Assembly (NCBI RefSeq): GCF_026626705.1 | Contig: NZ_JAPNKC010000001.1 | Span: 2,108,001 to 2,172,000 of the forward strand | Origin: Pyxidicoccus sp. MSG2 | GTDB lineage: Bacteria > Myxococcota > Myxococcia > Myxococcales > Myxococcaceae | Reading direction: 5' to 3' | Length of the DNA stretch: 64,000 nucleotides | In this document: one piece after another, positions 1 through 9,619 of the stretch | How the letters are laid out: each line of letters opens with the position of its first letter | How positions within the stretch are numbered: the first letter of the stretch is position 1 | Program-made: the position numbers and the translations under genes | The notes under the pieces: model-generated | The model's database searches: none | Seen by the model: only the letters and a program-made list of their open reading frames with translations | What the model was told of the DNA's origin: nothing

Positions 1-1
1 C

Positions 2-2359
2 CCCTTCACCTGGCAGGCGGCGGACCTCCAGCGCCCCTCCAACGTCCTGCTCATCCACGGCGGGCGCGGCAGCGGGAAGACGAGCGTGATGCTCACGATG
101 CTCGAAATCTGGCGCCGCTCCCTCATGGAGGGACTCGAATACCCGGGCGCCGACCGGCCCGCCTGCAATGACGGCCCGAGCGAAGCGGGCGACAAGGAGA
201 AGGAGCGCTCGCTCAGATACCTCCTGGCGGGGACGCCCTTCGACGACGCGCTGGTCGCGGGCGCGCACCCCGGGTGGATCATCCCCCTCAAGCCCCTGGA
301 CCTGCAGCCGCTCCCGCAGAGCGCGTCCCTGCTGACCTGGATTGCCAGCCGCATCTTCGAGTTCGCGAGCCTGCTCGAACAGCTCGCGACCGGGACGCTG
401 GAGGGAGAGGCGCCGCAGCCCATCGCGAGCTGGCATCCCGAGTCCCGGAACGAGGCGCCGTGGCGCAAGCCCTGGCGCGAGTTCGCCACGGCGGCCGCCT
501 ATGGGTGGGAGAGCAACCTCGACCAGCGCCGGGGGGGCCTGGACCCGGAGGCCTTCGCGGAGGAGCTCACCCAGGCGGAGCGCTCCCGGCACGACGTGGT
601 CGTCAAGTGGCGGGCCTTCGTGAGCGCGGTCGTCAAGTACGCCCGCCAGCAATTCCCCCGCACCATCGATGGCAAGGCGCGGCTGGTGCTGCCCATCGAC
701 GACGTGGACATGAACCCCAACCGCTGCGTGGAGGTGCTGGAGCTGGTGCGCTTCCTCTGGCACCCGCAGCTCGTGTTCATGCTGACGGGCCAGTCCCGCC
801 TGTTCGTCAAGATGCTCCGGGTCTCCTGCCACGGGCTGATGCGCGGAGGGCTCGGCAGCGGCGGCGTCAACCGCAGCGAGTTCCAGTCCCTGGACGCGCG
901 CCCCTCCGCGCACGAGCTCGCCGTGCAGGCGTATGACCGGGTCATCCCTCCCGGACAGCGCTTCTCGCTCGCGTCCCTGGCGCCGGACGTGCGCCTCCAT
1001 CACCTCCTCCGCCTCCTCCACGCGACGCTGTTCAATGCGGAGCCGACATCCGACGAGAAGCCCGGCGAGAAACCGCCCGTCGAGCAATGGCTGGAAAAGA
1101 TAGGGGGCCAGTACAAGCACCTCGGCGCCTTCCTGGGCCGGTTCCACGCCCATCCCCACCTGCAGGTGGCGCTTCCCCAGTACTTCCGGCGCCTGCGCAA
1201 CCTCGAGCAGGCCCTGGTGAGGGAGACCGCCAAGAACGAGAAGCTGACGCAGCCGGAGCTGGCCTATGTCCTCTGGCACGACGCCATCGAGAACCAGGCC
1301 TTCTCCCGCCTGTCCGACCGGGGCCTGCGGCATGCCGTCCAGTTCCCGCTCGTCAGCGATGATGGCCGCACCTGGAAGCACAAGCTGCGGGTGGCGTTGA
1401 ACGCTCCCATCCGGCAGCGAGGCCACCTCCACTCCCGTCACCTCCGCGCGCTGCGGGACGTCAACCTGCGCTACGAGTTCAGCACCGCCACCGACTTCGC
1501 CTGGAAGGTCCGCGGGGACTTCCCACGCGAAGTCCCGGACCACCTGACGGCGTTGCTCCTCCTGGCCATCGACGTCGCGGCCGACGCCGAGGACGCGGTG
1601 GAGTGCCGACCCGAGCTGGAAGGGCGGTTCCAGTTGGATGGGCTCGTCGCCCCGCACGTGCGGGTCCTCGTTCCGGTGGAGTTCGCCTTCGGGGTTCTTC
1701 ACGTGCCGTTCAGCTGGCCCACGCCGGACTGGGTCGGCGCCAGACATGCCGCGTACTTCAACGCGTACTGGAACCAGGGGCTGAGCGCCGCGCTGGCCCG
1801 GGGAAAGGAGAAGCGGAAGAAGAAGAAGACGGAGCAGGGGCAGGAACTGGAGGAACTGCTCGCCCTCTTCCTGCGCGGCATCCTGTGGGCACACCAGGAC
1901 CTCCGCGAGCCGGAGGAGGCGCCCGGTGCCTGGCAGGACCGGCTGGAGGACTGCACCCGCGCGCACGAGAGCCTCGAGTCGAACGCGTCGCGGACCGTGC
2001 ATGAGCAGGCGTTCCTGGAGTGGTTCGACGAGCGGCTGCCCCTCCTGGCGGAGCCTGAATCGGGGCTTCCCCCGCACATCGTCGCTGAGCTCCGGCGCAC
2101 GTTGCTCGAGACGCAGAAGCAGCAGGCCCCGGCGCTCAAGCTGAAGGCCGCCCGGCTGACTCGCGCCGAGCGGGCCCTGGAGGAAGCCAAGCCGCCAGAC
2201 CTGAAGCTCAGCGCGAAGCGGCTCCTGCGGAGGGTCGACGCGCAGCTCCGGCGAGCGGCAGCGCCGCGGAGAGCAGAAGCGCGAAAGCGAGCAGAAGCGC
2301 GGCAGCCCTCCCGCCGCAAGCCGCCTTCCGCCCCGCGCCCCACCCACGCCCACCACTAG
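2..2359 (+). CDS. rdrA: RADAR ATPase RdrA, 5' end missing
   Basis: The reading frame is open from the window's first bases, so the true start lies upstream; 785 residues are visible. A Walker A motif, GGRGSGKTS, falls at visible residues 20-28, ahead of the first internal ATG at 86. A Walker B-like LVLPIDDVD follows near residue 228, then a hydrophobic strand LVFMLTGQ. The C-terminus is a Lys/Arg/Ala-rich tail. In known RADAR systems RdrA is a large P-loop ATPase that works with the adenosine deaminase RdrB to deaminate adenosines during phage infection. The gene ends 15 bases before rdrB on the same strand, which is the usual two-gene RADAR order. The assignment rests on the P-loop plus the unmistakable partner, not on alignment. 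A KAP- or STAND-type NTPase would be the alternative if considered alone. Confidence 0.8.
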   Translation, partial: PFTWQAADLQRPSNVLLIHGGRGSGKTSVMLTMLEIWRRSLMEGLEYPGADRPACNDGPSEAGDKEKERSLRYLLAGTPFDDALVAGAHPGWIIPLKPLDLQPLPQSASLLTWIASRIFEFASLLEQLATGTLEGEAPQPIASWHPESRNEAPWRKPWREFATAAAYGWESNLDQRRGGLDPEAFAEELTQAERSRHDVVVKWRAFVSAVVKYARQQFPRTIDGKARLVLPIDDVDMNPNRCVEVLELVRFLWHPQLVFMLTGQSRLFVKMLRVSCHGLMRGGLGSGGVNRSEFQSLDARPSAHELAVQAYDRVIPPGQRFSLASLAPDVRLHHLLRLLHATLFNAEPTSDEKPGEKPPVEQWLEKIGGQYKHLGAFLGRFHAHPHLQVALPQYFRRLRNLEQALVRETAKNEKLTQPELAYVLWHDAIENQAFSRLSDRGLRHAVQFPLVSDDGRTWKHKLRVALNAPIRQRGHLHSRHLRALRDVNLRYEFSTATDFAWKVRGDFPREVPDHLTALLLLAIDVAADAEDAVECRPELEGRFQLDGLVAPHVRVLVPVEFAFGVLHVPFSWPTPDWVGARHAAYFNAYWNQGLSAALARGKEKRKKKKTEQGQELEELLALFLRGILWAHQDLREPEEAPGAWQDRLEDCTRAHESLESNASRTVHEQAFLEWFDERLPLLAEPESGLPPHIVAELRRTLLETQKQQAPALKLKAARLTRAERALEEAKPPDLKLSAKRLLRRVDAQLRRAAAPRRAEARKRAEARQPSRRKPPSAPRPTHAHH

Positions 2360-2374
2360 CGACGGGCCCGCGCC

Positions 2375-4960
2375 ATGACCACCGTCGCGAACACGCCCCA
2401 CCTCGAAGCGGAGGTCCTGTCCTGGCCCTTCGCGTCCGCACTGTCCTTCGAGCTGTCGCTGTCCGCGTTGGAGCGCAACGCGCACGGGCTCTATGTCGGT
2501 GACTCACAGCGAATCGCGGACACCCTCATCGACCGGCTGCGGCCCATCTCGCGCGGGCTGTCCCTGGAGGTGCTCCGGCAGATTCGCGAGCACGCCTGGT
2601 TCGAGCTGTCGGTGCGGGTCTCCGCGGACGGGGCCCGGAAGATTCCCCTGGAGGCGATCCTGCTCCACATCGCGCGCAAGCACCTGCTCGCGCTCGGGCA
2701 CCAGGTGACGCTGATTCACGGCGACGAGCAGTCCGTCGAGCGGCTGGCGGAGCACTGGCGCTGGATTTCCCTCGTGCTCCCGCCGGACCTGTTCATCGCC
2801 GCCATCGCCGCGGCGAGCCGGACCGAGCCCACCACGGACTTCATCAGCCTGGGCACGGCCCACCTGGGGCACTTCTTCCAGGAGGAGGGAATCGCCCAGG
2901 CCCACCTGCACCTGGGCGCGGCCGTGCCCTTCGAGTGGCTGTGGACCCACCTCATGGCTCGCATCGGCCCGCGCGCGCCCCCGGCCTCGAAGCTCGGCTC
3001 CCGGGGCGGCGTCCCCTTCGGCTCTCCGAGGAGCTTCCTGGACTGGCTCGTCACCGCGGCACTGGCGCGGCTCACCCTGGCCTCCTTCCTCTGGCATCTG
3101 GACCTGGGGCTGGTGGAGCAGGACGGGGTGCCCGCCTTCATCCCCTTCGTGAGGAAGCTCGTCGCGCGGGGACAGGATGCCACGCTGCACCTGAAGGCCC
3201 TGGCCGCGCTGGCGGAGGGACGGGGCCCCGTGGGCAGCACGCAACTGCGTCCCGTGCTCCGCCGTCTGCAGCAGCCACTGGGGCCCGGCCCGCATGCCAG
3301 CGCGCGGCGCCCCCAGTGCCTGGAGGACATCCGGAGCGCGGACCCGCTCCACGCCTGGTTCAGCATGGGGCAGGGCTCGCTGCCAGAGACGCGGCTGGCG
3401 GCCCGCGCGCTGGGCTTCATCCTGGACCACCCGAACGAGGAACACTTCGCGCGGCTCTTCTGGCAGTACGAGCGCATCCGCAACCTCACCTACCGCCACC
3501 TCGTCCAGCAGCCGGGGACGGCCGGGCTGGACTGGTTCACCATCCACTACGCGCGCATCTCCGCGCTGCGCCTGGACATGGACACGCGGGTGTTGATGAG
3601 CTCGGCGCTCGCCCTGGAGTCGCGCGGGCTGCCGCTCAAGTCGCTCGAGGTGCGCACCGCGCCGGAGCGGCTCTGGCACCTGAACCGCCAGCTCATCCGG
3701 GACATCGCCACCGCCCCGGGCCCGGCCCACGGCGCGCCCGAGCGGGGCCTGATGCTGCACTTCGTGAAGATGGAGGACCGGGAAGCACGGGGCAGCGGAA
3801 GGATGCGCCACGCGGACCCGACCGACATGGTCTACGGCTGCCGCTTCGGCAGCTACTACCGGCGGCGCCACCACGAGATGGTGGCCATCGAGCGTGCCCT
3901 GCGCCGCAATCCGGAGCTGCTCATCTACCTGCGCGGCATGGACACCTGCAACCTGGAGCTGGCCATCCCCACCTGGGTCTTCCTGCCGCTCTTCGAGCGC
4001 CTGCGTGAGGCCTCGCGCGAGACGGCCCGGCTGCTGGCCCCCCATGCGCGCATTCCGCCCTTCCGGCTGACGCTGCACGCGGGCGAGGACTTCCGGCGGC
4101 TGGCGGAGGGGCTGCGCCGCATGCACGAGCCGCTCGAGTTCGGCGCGCTCCAGCCGGGAGACCGGATGGGCCATGCCTTCGCGCTCGCGCTGGACCCCGA
4201 GCAGTGGGCCCTGACGGCGCCCTCCATCTGGCAGCCCCGGGAGGAGTTCCTGGACGACCTGCTCTGGGAGCTGTCCCGCTACCGCGCCGGCGACATGCAG
4301 GGCGAGGCGGGACGGGTGGACTGGCTGCACGGCCGCATCGACCGACTGGCCCGCGCCATCTACGGAGACGCGTACCGGAACGTGGAGGAGCTCATCCTCG
4401 CCCGGCGGCTGCGCCACAGCCCCGGGTTCCTCCTGGACACGATGCGCTTCCCGTTCATGCTCGACGCCCCGCTCCCGCGCGTCACGGGGAGCGCGAGGGA
4501 TTTGCTCTTCCTCTACCTCACGGACCCGGGCATCTACGTCCGGGGGCAGTTCCCAGAGGAGGTGGTGGTGGACGCCCCCGAGCGCCGGATGCTGCACGAG
4601 GCCCAGCGCTTCCTGCGGCGGCTCTTCTCGCGGCTGGGCATCACCGTGGAGGCCAACCCCTCCAGCAACATGCTCATCGGAGACGTCTCCCTCGAGGAGC
4701 ACCCCCTCTTCCGCCTGCAGCCGCTGCCGGGCCAGCCCATGCCGGAGGGCGGCCCCGTGCTGGTGGCCATTGGCGACGACGACCCGGTGACGTTCGCCAA
4801 CAGCCTGCCGGACGAGTTCTGCCACCTCTTCTTCACCCTCCTGCGCCGGGGGCTGGGCGTGCAGGAGGCCCGAGCGTGGCTGGACCAGATTCGGATGAAT
4901 GGCCTGCGCGCGCGCTTCACCGTGCCGGAGTCGGTGCTGGGCCCCCCGTCTCTTCGGTAG
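2375..4960 (+). CDS. rdrB: RADAR adenosine deaminase RdrB
   Basis: 861 residues, far longer than housekeeping adenosine deaminase (about 350) and fitting RdrB. All adenosine-deaminase active-site elements can be read: metal-binding HLH at 177-179, HAGE at 568-571 (metal His and catalytic Glu), GDRMGHA with His near 600, NPSSN near 761, and the metal-binding Asp pair in GDDDP near 801-803. Long insertions separate these motifs, as in the RADAR family. The known role is conversion of adenosine to inosine in RNA or of the ATP/dATP pool during phage infection, within a large complex with RdrA. It starts at an ATG 15 bases after rdrA, so the two are surely co-transcribed. No SLATT or Csx27-like accessory membrane gene follows; the next gene is the convergent coaA. 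Confidence 0.86.
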   Translation: MTTVANTPHLEAEVLSWPFASALSFELSLSALERNAHGLYVGDSQRIADTLIDRLRPISRGLSLEVLRQIREHAWFELSVRVSADGARKIPLEAILLHIARKHLLALGHQVTLIHGDEQSVERLAEHWRWISLVLPPDLFIAAIAAASRTEPTTDFISLGTAHLGHFFQEEGIAQAHLHLGAAVPFEWLWTHLMARIGPRAPPASKLGSRGGVPFGSPRSFLDWLVTAALARLTLASFLWHLDLGLVEQDGVPAFIPFVRKLVARGQDATLHLKALAALAEGRGPVGSTQLRPVLRRLQQPLGPGPHASARRPQCLEDIRSADPLHAWFSMGQGSLPETRLAARALGFILDHPNEEHFARLFWQYERIRNLTYRHLVQQPGTAGLDWFTIHYARISALRLDMDTRVLMSSALALESRGLPLKSLEVRTAPERLWHLNRQLIRDIATAPGPAHGAPERGLMLHFVKMEDREARGSGRMRHADPTDMVYGCRFGSYYRRRHHEMVAIERALRRNPELLIYLRGMDTCNLELAIPTWVFLPLFERLREASRETARLLAPHARIPPFRLTLHAGEDFRRLAEGLRRMHEPLEFGALQPGDRMGHAFALALDPEQWALTAPSIWQPREEFLDDLLWELSRYRAGDMQGEAGRVDWLHGRIDRLARAIYGDAYRNVEELILARRLRHSPGFLLDTMRFPFMLDAPLPRVTGSARDLLFLYLTDPGIYVRGQFPEEVVVDAPERRMLHEAQRFLRRLFSRLGITVEANPSSNMLIGDVSLEEHPLFRLQPLPGQPMPEGGPVLVAIGDDDPVTFANSLPDEFCHLFFTLLRRGLGVQEARAWLDQIRMNGLRARFTVPESVLGPPSLR

Positions 4961-4970
4961 CGGCGGGCGG

Positions 4971-5924
4971 CTACTGCTTGCGCAGCCGCACGCGCTTCAC
5001 CTTGTGGTCCGGCCCCTTGGTGAGGATGAGCCGCGCGCGCGAACGGGTGGGCGCGATGTTCTGCGCCAGGTTGGGCCCGTTGATTTCCGCCCACACGGAC
5101 TCGGCGAGCGCGACGGCCTGCTCCTTGGTGAGCTCGGAGAAGCGGCGGAAGTAGCTGCGCTCGTCGCGGAACGCCGTCTGCTGGAGCTGGAGGAAGCGAT
5201 TCACGTACCAGTGACGGATGTCCTGCTCGTGCGCGTCCACGTAGATGGAGAAGTCGAAGAAGTCGGAGAGGAACGTGCCCGGCATCCGGTTCCCCTCGAC
5301 GCGGCCCGACTGAAGGACGTTGAGCCCCTCCAGGATGAGGATGTCCGGCTGGCGAATGATTTTCGCCTCGTCGGGGACCACGTCATAGACGAGGTGCGAG
5401 TACACCGGCGCCGTCACCTCCGCGCGCCCCGCCTTCAGCTCCGCGAGGAAGCGCACCAGCCCGCGCCGGTCATAGCTCTCCGGGAAGCCCTTGCGCTTCA
5501 TCAGCCCGCGCTCGGTGAGGATGCGGTTGGGGAACAGGAAGCCGTCCGTCGTCACCAACTCCACGCGCGGGTGGTCCGGCCAGCGCCCCAGCAGCGCCTG
5601 GAGGATGCGGGCCGTCGTGCTCTTGCCCACCGCCACGCTCCCGGCGATGGCGATGATGAAGGGCACCTTCCGCGCCGAGCCTCCGAGGAACGCCTGCTGG
5701 TCCGCCCACAGGCGCTGGGCCGCGGCGACCTGGAGGTTGAGCAGCCGGGAGAGCGGCAGGTAGACGTCCACCACCTCTTCCAGGTCCAGCTGCTCCCCCA
5801 GGCCACGCAGGCCCTCGAGGTCGGCCGACGCGAGCGGCAGCGGAGTCGAGGCACGCAGTGCCCGCCACGCCTCGCGCTCCAGGTCGATGAACATGGAAGC
5901 AGCCGTGCTGCCGGGTGCGGACAT
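4971..5924 (-). CDS. coaA: Type I pantothenate kinase
   Basis: 317 residues, matching the usual CoaA length of about 316. It phosphorylates pantothenate with ATP, the first step of coenzyme A synthesis, in the cytosol. The P-loop GSVAVGKST is in the N-terminal third and is followed by family signatures such as [17 protein letters not shown] and ILEGLNVLQ, with [10 protein letters not shown] further on. The frame could open at a GTG at 5954, but a strong GGAGGAG lies nine bases before the ATG at 5924, so that ATG is chosen. The gene converges on rdrB with only a ten-base gap, so the RADAR operon abuts a core metabolic gene. Confidence 0.95.
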   Translation of the reverse strand: MSAPGSTAASMFIDLEREAWRALRASTPLPLASADLEGLRGLGEQLDLEEVVDVYLPLSRLLNLQVAAAQRLWADQQAFLGGSARKVPFIIAIAGSVAVGKSTTARILQALLGRWPDHPRVELVTTDGFLFPNRILTERGLMKRKGFPESYDRRGLVRFLAELKAGRAEVTAPVYSHLVYDVVPDEAKIIRQPDILILEGLNVLQSGRVEGNRMPGTFLSDFFDFSIYVDAHEQDIRHWYVNRFLQLQQTAFRDERSYFRRFSELTKEQAVALAESVWAEINGPNLAQNIAPTRSRARLILTKGPDHKVKRVRLRKQ

Positions 5925-6001
5925 GTTGAGATGCTCCTCCAGGAGAATGTTCACACCGCTGTCCGTCGCCTACCATAGCCCGGAGGGCGGCGCGCGGGAC
6001 T

Positions 6002-6745
6002 TCAGGTGCCCGTGGCCGGGTCCCAACCGTAGAAGCGCTTCAGCTCCTCATACAAATCCGGCGTCTTCTCCCGCATCTGCCGGGGCTTCTCGAAGAAGGA
6101 CTCGGTGGCCACGGCGAAGAACTCCGCCTCGTTGAGGCCGCCGTAGTCGTCCAGCACCTGACGCTCCTGGCTGCTCCCGTCCTGGAGCTTCCGGAAGTGC
6201 TCGCTCATCACCGAGGCCCACGCCCGGTAGTGCGAATACGCCCGCAGCTTCGGCGTCCCGTCGAAGGCGCCGTCCGCGCGGTCCAGCACGTGGGCGAACT
6301 CGTGCGCGGCGGTGTCGTGGCCGTCGCCCGGGTTGCGCAGGCCTGCCAGCACCGCCTGCCACGAGAGGATGACGGAGCCCCAGTGCTTCGCCTCGCCCAG
6401 CACCACGCCGGTGCGGTCCGGCAGCTTGAAGGCGTCCGGATAGACGATGACCTCCCGGAGCCGGTCGTAATAGGACAGGTCCAGGTGCACCACGAGCTGC
6501 ACCGCCGTGGCGGAGACCACCACGCGAATCTCGTCGGTGATGGTGAGCCCCCCGGCCCCGATGAACTCCTTCTCCCAGGCGAAGACCTTGAGCTTGTCCA
6601 GGAACGTCTCGCGCAGCGCGGGCGACAGCGTGCGGAAGAAGGGCACCCGCGCGTCGAGGTACGCCAGCCACTCCGCCGGGAAGGGCCGGCGCAGCAGGCT
6701 CCGGCGCCGGAGGTGGCGGAGGAGTGAAATCATGACGAAGGGCAT
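6002..6745 (-). CDS. mtfA: MtfA-like zinc peptidase (M90)
   Basis: About 247 residues. It carries the zinc-peptidase motif HEFAH inside TAAHEFAHVLD, with a downstream Glu-rich segment (NEAEFFAVATESFFEKP) typical of MtfA, formerly DUF980. In enterobacteria MtfA binds the repressor Mlc and affects glucose-PTS regulation; here only the peptidase fold is supported, and the Mlc link is not. Two in-frame ATGs, at 6745 and 6733, are both plausible starts. The open frame runs further upstream to 6859, but that stretch overlaps the divergent Omp85 gene and lacks family character. It is transcribed away from the barrel gene at 6790. Confidence 0.85.
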   Translation of the reverse strand: MPFVMISLLRHLRRRSLLRRPFPAEWLAYLDARVPFFRTLSPALRETFLDKLKVFAWEKEFIGAGGLTITDEIRVVVSATAVQLVVHLDLSYYDRLREVIVYPDAFKLPDRTGVVLGEAKHWGSVILSWQAVLAGLRNPGDGHDTAAHEFAHVLDRADGAFDGTPKLRAYSHYRAWASVMSEHFRKLQDGSSQERQVLDDYGGLNEAEFFAVATESFFEKPRQMREKTPDLYEELKRFYGWDPATGT

Positions 6746-6789
6746 AGCAGATGTCCGGCGGGCCGGCGTCTGGAGGTAGGGTGGAGGCC

Positions 6790-8172
6790 GTGGCGAGAAA
6801 CGTGAGCGGAAGAATGGTGACGTGGTGCGTGGCCCTGGTGCTGGGGCTGCTGGCGCCACGCGCGGGAGCGCAGGACACGGGGCCGGTGCAGGTGGTGGAC
6901 GAGGTGGTGGTGCGCGGCCCGGAGAAGACGAAGCCCGGGACGGTGCAGGCGTACGCGCGCATCGACGCGGGCGACACCCTCACCCCCGAGGAGCTGACGC
7001 GGGTGGAGCGGCGCCTGGTGGCGACGGGCCTCTTCCAGGAGGTGCGCGTGAGCACCGAGCCCACGGGGCCGGACCACGTGCGCCTCATCCTGGAGGTGGA
7101 GGACAAGGCCTCCTGGGTGGTGGCGCCCACCTTCGCGCTGTCCGCGGCCAACGTCGGCGGCGGGGTGCTGTACGCGGAGAACAACCTGTGGGGCCGCAGC
7201 AAGAAGTTCGCGGCGGCGGCACAGGTGAGCACGGCGGAGAGTGGCCTGTTCGCCGGCTACCTGGACCCGAACCTCTTCGGCCTGCCGCAGCTCCGGCTGA
7301 GCCTGGAGGGTCAGCTTCGCAGTGACCGCGTGGACGAATACGAGCCCGGTGCGGGCCAGGAGGACCCGGAGGTGGTGCGCAGCACGCGCCTCAACTCGGC
7401 GTCCATCTCCGGGGAGCTGGGGGTGATGCTCTTCGAGCGCGTGCGCGCGGCCGCGAAGTACCGGCTGATGAGCATCGACGCGAAGCCGCCGAGCGACGAC
7501 GAGGAAGTCACGGAGGAGGCCTTCTCGACGGGCCCGTCCCAGCGGGACACGTCGCTGCGGCTGATGGTGGGCGTGGACACGCGGCAGAACCTGCATGCGG
7601 TGATGGAGGGCCTCAACATCGAGGCCTCGTACGAGGTGTCCGGCCCTGGCGTATGGAGCGAGTTCTCCTACCGGCGCTTCGGCCTGCTGTACCGGCATGG
7701 CCTGCGGCTGGTGGGCGAGCACAACCTGGTGCTGCGGGGCGAGGCCGTCGCCGGCATGGACCTGCCCTTCCACCAGGAGCTGACGATGGGCGGCAACTCG
7801 CTGCGCGGCTTCCTCCACCGTCAGTTCCGCGGCGACACGCGGGTGTCCTTCACCGCCGAGTACCACTTCCCCCTCTTCACGGTGCGGTCTCTCTCTTTCC
7901 GGGGCGTCGGGTTCTCCGACACGGGGCTGATGCTGTGGCGGGACATCCCCGAGGACCGCCAGCTCCGGGACGCCAACGGGCGCGTGGTGCGCGGCTACCT
8001 GCCGGACGCGCAGGAAGGGCTCAAGGGCGCCACGCTGGCCCAGGGCGTGGGCGCCGGACTGCGCCTGTACCTGCGCAACGTCATCCTGCCGCTGGTGGGC
8101 GTGGACGTGGCGTACGGGGTGAACTCGGGCGAGTTCCGCTTCTACCTCGTGGCGGGCGTGAGTCCGTCCTGA
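6790..8172 (+). CDS. Omp85/BamA-family outer-membrane barrel with one POTRA
   Basis: About 460 residues. An N-terminal signal peptide (VTWCVALVLGLLAPRAGAQ) is followed by a single POTRA-like domain (VVVRG through VRLILEVEDK), then a 16-strand-type surface-antigen barrel. The barrel contains the hallmark LRGF motif in GGNSLRGFLHR, conserved in Omp85 proteins. Known relatives insert or secrete proteins, or shift lipids, at the outer membrane; with one POTRA it is more TamA/FhaC-like than the five-POTRA BamA, so it is not the essential BamA. The start is uncertain: GTG 6790, GTG 6781 and ATG 6814 are possible, with GGAGGTAGG at 6772-6780 as the likely ribosome site. It stands alone on its strand, divergent from mtfA. 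Confidence 0.82.
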   Translation: MARNVSGRMVTWCVALVLGLLAPRAGAQDTGPVQVVDEVVVRGPEKTKPGTVQAYARIDAGDTLTPEELTRVERRLVATGLFQEVRVSTEPTGPDHVRLILEVEDKASWVVAPTFALSAANVGGGVLYAENNLWGRSKKFAAAAQVSTAESGLFAGYLDPNLFGLPQLRLSLEGQLRSDRVDEYEPGAGQEDPEVVRSTRLNSASISGELGVMLFERVRAAAKYRLMSIDAKPPSDDEEVTEEAFSTGPSQRDTSLRLMVGVDTRQNLHAVMEGLNIEASYEVSGPGVWSEFSYRRFGLLYRHGLRLVGEHNLVLRGEAVAGMDLPFHQELTMGGNSLRGFLHRQFRGDTRVSFTAEYHFPLFTVRSLSFRGVGFSDTGLMLWRDIPEDRQLRDANGRVVRGYLPDAQEGLKGATLAQGVGAGLRLYLRNVILPLVGVDVAYGVNSGEFRFYLVAGVSPS

Positions 8173-8221
8173 GCCCTCCGGGCGGGTTGTCGCGCGTTGC
8201 CGCCATGCCCATGTGTTGGAC

Positions 8222-9496
8222 ATGGCGGCCACCGACGTCTCGCCTCCGGAGAACCCGCTGCCCGCGCTCCTGAGTCACGTCGGTCTGCGAAGGCGGCGGA
8301 GCAGGCACGGCTCGGCCACCCAGTTGCTCTGGAACAAGCTGGAGAGCAACGCCTCGCTCTTCAGGCTGTGTCAGGCGCGCGTGGATTTGACGAACGAGGA
8401 CCGGGCCACCCTGGAGCAGTGCCGCCAGAAGCTGGAGGTGGCGCGGCGCTGCATCGACAAGGCCTGGTGGCGCTGGTCCTTCTCCTTCTGGGAAGTCATC
8501 CACGAGGTGGACGGCCTGCTGGTGCTCGTCATGCCCCCGGCCATGCTGCTGCCGCAGGCGCTGGACATCCAGCACCAGTTCGAGCGGAGGGTGACGGACT
8601 CCGTCATCCGCACGCTCTGGCTCGGAGCGGATGGCAGGGGTGGCCCGCTGCCCCAGAGCACCCGCCTGCTCTCCCGCCTGGGCCGGCCTCCGGGAGAAGC
8701 CGCTGCCTCCCCGGCTCCCAGCAAGGAACAACTGGCGCGCTGCCGCCACGTCCTGCGGGGGGCGCTGGGGGTGATCAACGGGCAGGGGGACAAGACGTTC
8801 TGGCAACTCTCCATCAACGTCGCCATCCAGGTCCTCAGCACGGTGCTGCTGCTCGCGATGTTCGTCCTCGCGTTCCAGGGCTTCCGCTCGGACGTGGTGG
8901 GGACCTGGCCCGAGCAGGTCATCCCCACGGGGATGCTCCTGCTCAGCCTCGCCGGAGCGGCGGGCGCCGTCCTCTCCAACATGCTCTCGAAGGAGCGCTT
9001 CGTCGTCGCGACGGGAGCGACGAGCCGATACTTCGCCTACCACCTGCTGGTGAAGCCCGTCATCGGGGGCTTCGCGGCCCTGATGGTCCTCTTCCTCGAG
9101 CAGTCCAACCTGCTGCTGGCGGTGATTCCTCGCGATGCCTCGGTGCCCGCCAGCGTCTCGGCGCCCGCCGCGCAATCCACTGAGGCCCGTACCCTGGAAC
9201 CTTCCGAGGCTCCCGCGCCCGCCGATGCCGGACCACCCGCCAGGGATACGGGGACGGGAGGCGCCGACACGAACAACCCCGCCATCCTCCACCTCGTCGT
9301 GAGCACGCGGAAGGCGGCCTTCTTCACCATGGTGGCGCTGGCGATTGCCGCCGGGTTCTCCGCGGACCGGCTGTTGGGCTCGGTGATGGACAACGTGCTC
9401 GGCAGGCTCCTCAAGCAGTCGGAGAAGGTGCTGCCTCCCGCCACCCCGCCGGTGGCCGGTGCGCCTCCAGGGCCAGGCCCGGCGGAGCAGCGCTGA
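8222..9496 (+). CDS. Multi-pass membrane protein of unknown function
   Basis: 424 residues starting at ATG 8222 (a GTG at 8213 is also in frame). The N-terminal 90 residues are charged and probably cytosolic. There follow hydrophobic segments at about residues 95-120 (GLLVLVMPPAMLLP), 200-225 (INVAIQVLSTVLLLAMFVLA), 240-262 and 280-305. A Pro/Ala/Thr-rich, probably exposed linker comes next, then a last membrane segment near 365-385 (FFTMVALAIAAGFSADRLLG). No catalytic motif was recognised. The spacing of four helices, a loop and one helix near the C-terminus is unlike common transporters. It begins about 50 bases after the barrel gene on the same strand and may share its transcript. Confidence 0.7.
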   Translation: MAATDVSPPENPLPALLSHVGLRRRRSRHGSATQLLWNKLESNASLFRLCQARVDLTNEDRATLEQCRQKLEVARRCIDKAWWRWSFSFWEVIHEVDGLLVLVMPPAMLLPQALDIQHQFERRVTDSVIRTLWLGADGRGGPLPQSTRLLSRLGRPPGEAAASPAPSKEQLARCRHVLRGALGVINGQGDKTFWQLSINVAIQVLSTVLLLAMFVLAFQGFRSDVVGTWPEQVIPTGMLLLSLAGAAGAVLSNMLSKERFVVATGATSRYFAYHLLVKPVIGGFAALMVLFLEQSNLLLAVIPRDASVPASVSAPAAQSTEARTLEPSEAPAPADAGPPARDTGTGGADTNNPAILHLVVSTRKAAFFTMVALAIAAGFSADRLLGSVMDNVLGRLLKQSEKVLPPATPPVAGAPPGPGPAEQR

Positions 9497-9619
9497 CGGG
9501 TTGGCGGCCTGTGTCAGCCCGGGAGGGGGGCCGTCGTCAGGTGGCTGCACGCGAAGGGCCCCGTTTCCGGGTGGCCCGCGCGTGTACGCTTCCCTGACTT
9601 CTCACCTCCGGTGGCCGCC

